A stretch of DNA of 64,000 nucleotides from Acinetobacter rathckeae (lineage in GTDB: Bacteria > Pseudomonadota > Gammaproteobacteria > Pseudomonadales > Moraxellaceae). Of this stretch, positions 61,616 to 64,000 are shown piece by piece; within the stretch, counting starts at the first letter, position 1, and every line of letters starts with the position of its first letter. Under the pieces are notes generated by a model. That model was not told the DNA's origin. It searched no databases and saw only the letters and a program-made list of their open reading frames with translations. The stretch covers positions 1 to 64,000 of the forward strand of contig NZ_VTDO01000008.1 in assembly GCF_015627125.1 (NCBI RefSeq), read 5' to 3'. A program made the translations under genes and the position numbers.

Positions 61616-61650
61616 AAGCATATCGTTTCGATACAATACGTTATATGCTT
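61616..61650. promoter_or_regulatory. Inverted repeat flanking a -10-like element, gna/fkpA divergent region
   Basis: AAGCATAT (61616-61623) and ATATGCTT (61643-61650) form a perfect inverted repeat around a TACAAT hexamer (61632-61637). It lies between the divergent gna and fkpA genes and may be an operator or a cruciform. Confidence 0.45.
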
Positions 61651-61665
61651 AGTTTTATAAGGAAC

Positions 61666-61685
61666 ATCATACCTTACGGTATGAT
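61666..61685. promoter_or_regulatory. Second perfect inverted repeat upstream of fkpA
   Basis: ATCATACC-TTAC-GGTATGAT, a perfect 8-bp arm with a 4-bp loop, 26 bp before the fkpA start. It could be a leader hairpin in fkpA mRNA or an operator. Confidence 0.45.
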
Positions 61686-61711
61686 CAAAACGTAGATGTT
61701 AGGATATCATT

Positions 61712-62401
61712 ATGAGTAAGATTTTACCTGTTTCAGTCGCAGTTCTTTTAACTGGTATGGCACTATTGCCTGTTGCCTGTTCAAAACACGACGAAGCAGA
61801 CAAGAAACCAAAAGTTGCAAAAAGCACAGACCCTATTAAAGTACTGAGCTATACCCAAGGTTATCAACTGGGTGCACAGTTGCCTGAAGAAATTGACAGC
61901 AAGCAATTGGCTAAAGGTATTGAAGATGGTAAATCTCACAAGCCTGCACGTTATAGCGAAGAAGACGTTAAAAATGCGTTGACAGCTTATCAAAAGAGCC
62001 TAGAAGAAAAAGCAAAATCATTAAATGCTAAAAATGATACGTTCTTAGCAGACAATGCAAAAAAACCAGACATTAAAACCACAGCGTCTGGCCTACAGTA
62101 CCAAATCTTAAAAGAAGGTACAGGCAAGTCACCAACAGCATCTTCTACAGTGAAAGTAAACTACGAAGGTAAATTGGTAGATGGCACTGTATTTGACAGC
62201 TCATTTAAACGTAATGAACCTGTTGACTTACCACTTGCATCAACCATTCCAGGTTGGGTTGAAGGCTTACCACTCATTAAAGAAGGTGGTAGCATGATGC
62301 TCTATGTTCCTGCAAAACTGGGCTACGGCGAACACAGTGTTGGTAATATTCCAGCAAATAGTGTACTGATCTTTAAAGTTGACCTTATCTCAGTCAAATA
62401 A
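61712..62401 (+). CDS. fkpA: FKBP-type peptidyl-prolyl isomerase, lipoprotein
   Basis: 229 residues. The N-terminal signal ends in a lipobox (LLPVACSK), so it is likely anchored to a membrane facing the periplasm. A helical dimerisation region (about 40-110) is followed by the FKBP domain (about 125-229; VKVNYEGKLVDGTVFDSSF, GWVEGLPLIKEGG, YVPAKLGYG). Periplasmic folding helper. AGGA precedes the ATG. Conserved left flank of Acinetobacter glycan loci. Confidence 0.95.
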   Translation: MSKILPVSVAVLLTGMALLPVACSKHDEADKKPKVAKSTDPIKVLSYTQGYQLGAQLPEEIDSKQLAKGIEDGKSHKPARYSEEDVKNALTAYQKSLEEKAKSLNAKNDTFLADNAKKPDIKTTASGLQYQILKEGTGKSPTASSTVKVNYEGKLVDGTVFDSSFKRNEPVDLPLASTIPGWVEGLPLIKEGGSMMLYVPAKLGYGEHSVGNIPANSVLIFKVDLISVK

Positions 62402-62408
62402 TCAGATG

Positions 62409-62436
62409 ATGGAGAGCATTAACGCTCTCCATTTTT
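62409..62436 (+). terminator. Terminator of fkpA
   Basis: ATGGAGAGC-ATTAAC-GCTCTCCAT followed by TTTTTAA, 8 bp past the fkpA stop codon. Confidence 0.82.
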
Positions 62437-62453
62437 AATTTAGGGGTCATCCT

Positions 62454-63158
62454 ATGATGAAAAAAATGTTGGTTTTGTGCACCATCACCAGTTTATCTGG
62501 CTCACTTTGGGCAGTCACCAATAACAACGGCGTAACACTACGTAGCTCTCAAAGTGACCAAGCAGGCTACAGCCTCGGTTATTTATTGGGCAAAAATAAT
62601 GCCGAAGCACTTCAAGGCATTAACCTTGATGCATTTATTCAAGGTTTAAGTACCGCCGCTAAAGGCAAACAGCCTGTTTTATCAGAACAAGATATGGCAA
62701 AAGTGCTTGACCGCTATAAAAAACAATCAGAAGCCAAAGAATTAAATGCACTGCAACATGTTGCAGAAAAGAATAGCCGAGAAGGTGAACAATTTTTAGC
62801 AGATAATGCACAAAAAACTGGGGTGATGACCACCAGTACGGGTCTACAATACTCTACCATCACCACAGGTACAGGCAAAAGCCCAAGTAAAGACAGCACT
62901 GTCACCATCAACTACGAAGGCCGTTTACTTGACGGTACAGTTTTTGACAGTTCAATTGCACGTCAGCAACCTGTCACACTCAAAATTAGTGAAGTGATTA
63001 CAGGACTTGCACAAGGTTTAAGCACCATGAAAGAAGGCGGTAAATCACGCTTTTTCATTCCTGCAAAACTAGGCTATGGTGCTATTGGTGCAGGCGATGC
63101 GATTGGCCCAGACAGCACACTTATTTTTGATGTCGATCTCATTAAAGTTGCAGATTAA
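62454..63158 (+). CDS. fklB: FKBP-type peptidyl-prolyl isomerase, secreted (FklB-like)
   Basis: 234 residues. A signal peptide (MKKMLVLCTITSLSGSLWA) without a lipobox gives a soluble periplasmic protein. It has the same layout as fkpA: N-terminal helical domain (SQSDQAGYSLGYLLGKNNAEAL) and C-terminal FKBP domain (VTINYEGRLLDGTVFDSSI, GLAQGLSTMKEGGKSRFFIPAKLGYG). A tandem paralogue of fkpA. AGGGG precedes the two possible ATGs (62454 and 62457). Confidence 0.94.
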   Translation: MMKKMLVLCTITSLSGSLWAVTNNNGVTLRSSQSDQAGYSLGYLLGKNNAEALQGINLDAFIQGLSTAAKGKQPVLSEQDMAKVLDRYKKQSEAKELNALQHVAEKNSREGEQFLADNAQKTGVMTTSTGLQYSTITTGTGKSPSKDSTVTINYEGRLLDGTVFDSSIARQQPVTLKISEVITGLAQGLSTMKEGGKSRFFIPAKLGYGAIGAGDAIGPDSTLIFDVDLIKVAD

Positions 63159-63171
63159 CACCACATACCTA

Positions 63172-63200
63172 CTGCCCTATCCTCAAACTGGTTAGGGCAG
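63172..63200. terminator. Hairpin between fklB and murJ
   Basis: CTGCCCTATCC (63172-63182) pairs with GGTTAGGGCAG (63190-63200) with one mismatch and a 7-nt loop, between convergent genes. No strong T-run follows on either strand, so efficiency is uncertain. Confidence 0.5.
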
Positions 63201-63210
63201 CACATGTGAT

Positions 63211-64000
63211 TTATGGGCGTAAATGCCTTGGTCTAAAACCACTCAGTAGCAATGCAACACTGTATGCTACGACACCAACCACACACAAGCCAATTACTTC
63301 GGCAATGCGTATCCACTGCGATAGCGTGCCGTCATAAAAATGTAAGCCACACAATAAAGCAATCACCATCGCTATGTTCGCCACAGCGTACTGCAGTGCA
63401 ATCTTCTTCCAATGTGAGCCAAACCGAAAAATGCCTCGTGTATGCAAAAAGTAGTATAACAAACCTGCATTCGCCAGTGCTGAAAGCGACGATGAAATAC
63501 CCAAGGCCATATGTGGTGCATGCCAATCTAAATACTTAAACAACGTAATAAACACCACATTACTCAAAGCATTGGTTGCCACTGCAATTAACCCCACACG
63601 TACGGGGGTTTTCGTGTCTTGTTGTGCATAAAACCCTGGTGCAAAGACTTTAATTAGCATAAAAGCCAACACACCACCGCTCATCGACTGCAAGGCCAAG
63701 GCCGTCATATGCGTATCTCTCACACTAAACTCACCATGCTGAAATAATGATTGAATAATCGGTGTAGACAACATAAAGAGTGCCAAACTTGCAGGCACAC
63801 CCACCAAAATAATCACCCGCGCTGCCCAATCAATCATGGCTTTAAACTTTTCAGTATCTTGTTCAGCATGTCTTGCAGACAGTGATGGTAAAATCACTGT
63901 ACCAATTGCAACACCAATCAGCCCCAAAGGTAACTCTGTCATACGCTCGGCACTATACAACCAAGACACCGAGCCATCTTGCATAAAAGATGCCCAAATG
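63211..64000 (-). CDS. murJ: Lipid II flippase MurJ, C-terminal part (cut by window end)
   Basis: At least 263 codons, continuing beyond the right edge; the start is outside the window. Signature QDGSVSWLYSAERMTELPLGLIGVAIGTVILPSLS, then PVRVGLIAVATNALSNVVF and several membrane helices, identify MurJ (MviN), which flips the peptidoglycan precursor lipid II. Beside fklB-fkpA it marks the conserved flank of the glycan locus. An internal ATG at 63984 is not the real start. Confidence 0.94.
   Translation of the reverse strand, partial: IWASFMQDGSVSWLYSAERMTELPLGLIGVAIGTVILPSLSARHAEQDTEKFKAMIDWAARVIILVGVPASLALFMLSTPIIQSLFQHGEFSVRDTHMTALALQSMSGGVLAFMLIKVFAPGFYAQQDTKTPVRVGLIAVATNALSNVVFITLFKYLDWHAPHMALGISSSLSALANAGLLYYFLHTRGIFRFGSHWKKIALQYAVANIAMVIALLCGLHFYDGTLSQWIRIAEVIGLCVVGVVAYSVALLLSGFRPRHLRP

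Overview
The window is chromosomal DNA from a member of the Moraxellaceae, almost certainly Acinetobacter. The base composition is AT-rich. The gene order murJ-fklB-fkpA / glycan genes / itrA-galU-ugd-pgi-galE-pgm is the classic Acinetobacter surface-polysaccharide neighbourhood. The def / LysM / dprA / tsaC cluster, the zur-znuCB / znuA divergon, the complete atpIBEFHAGDC operon, a membrane quinoprotein glucose dehydrogenase and a fruBKA phosphotransferase operon fit the same assignment. I cannot name the species from sequence reading alone.

Layout. 1-300: non-coding, with promoter-like elements pointing left. 301-6558: a Fur-box-preceded set on the minus strand: TonB-like protein, TonB-dependent receptor, then a 928-residue periplasmic M16 protease. 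This resembles the Fus/PqqL protease-associated import systems. 6633-10242: def divergent from LysM-dprA-tsaC. 10.7-15.1 kb: orphan amino-acid binding protein, PhoA-type alkaline phosphatase with a candidate Pho box, glutathione peroxidase, hexose-6-phosphate mutarotase. 15.1-22.4 kb: F1Fo ATP synthase operon. 22.4-25.5 kb: zinc uptake regulon with two tandem Zur boxes. 25.5-34.4 kb: small unknown protein, secreted nuclease, Kup, tRNA-Ser(GGA), Gcd, PiT phosphate transporter with a second candidate Pho box. 34.5-47.9 kb: Bcr/CflA efflux, YbaK deacylase, fruBKA, homocysteine methyltransferase plus permease, GltP, phosphomannomutase/phosphoglucomutase. 47.9-61.4 kb: a glycan operon read right to left (gna, wzx, four glycosyltransferases, a GlcNAc-type epimerase, itrA, galU, ugd, pgi, galE). 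61.7-64.0 kb: fkpA, fklB, and murJ cut by the window end.

How the parts work together. The glycan operon supplies UDP-Glc/Gal and UDP-GalNAc/GalNAcA-type precursors, starts a lipid-linked glycan (ItrA), extends it with up to four glycosyltransferases, and flips it (Wzx). The wza-wzb-wzc export genes normally found between gna and fkpA are absent, and I see no Wzy polymerase, so this locus may make a short glycan (for example for protein O-glycosylation) rather than an exported capsule. The ugd product lacks the catalytic cysteine and has an altered nucleotide-binding loop. Phosphate (PhoA, PiT), zinc (Zur/Znu) and iron (Fur-box TonB/receptor/protease) starvation responses are all represented by recognisable operators.
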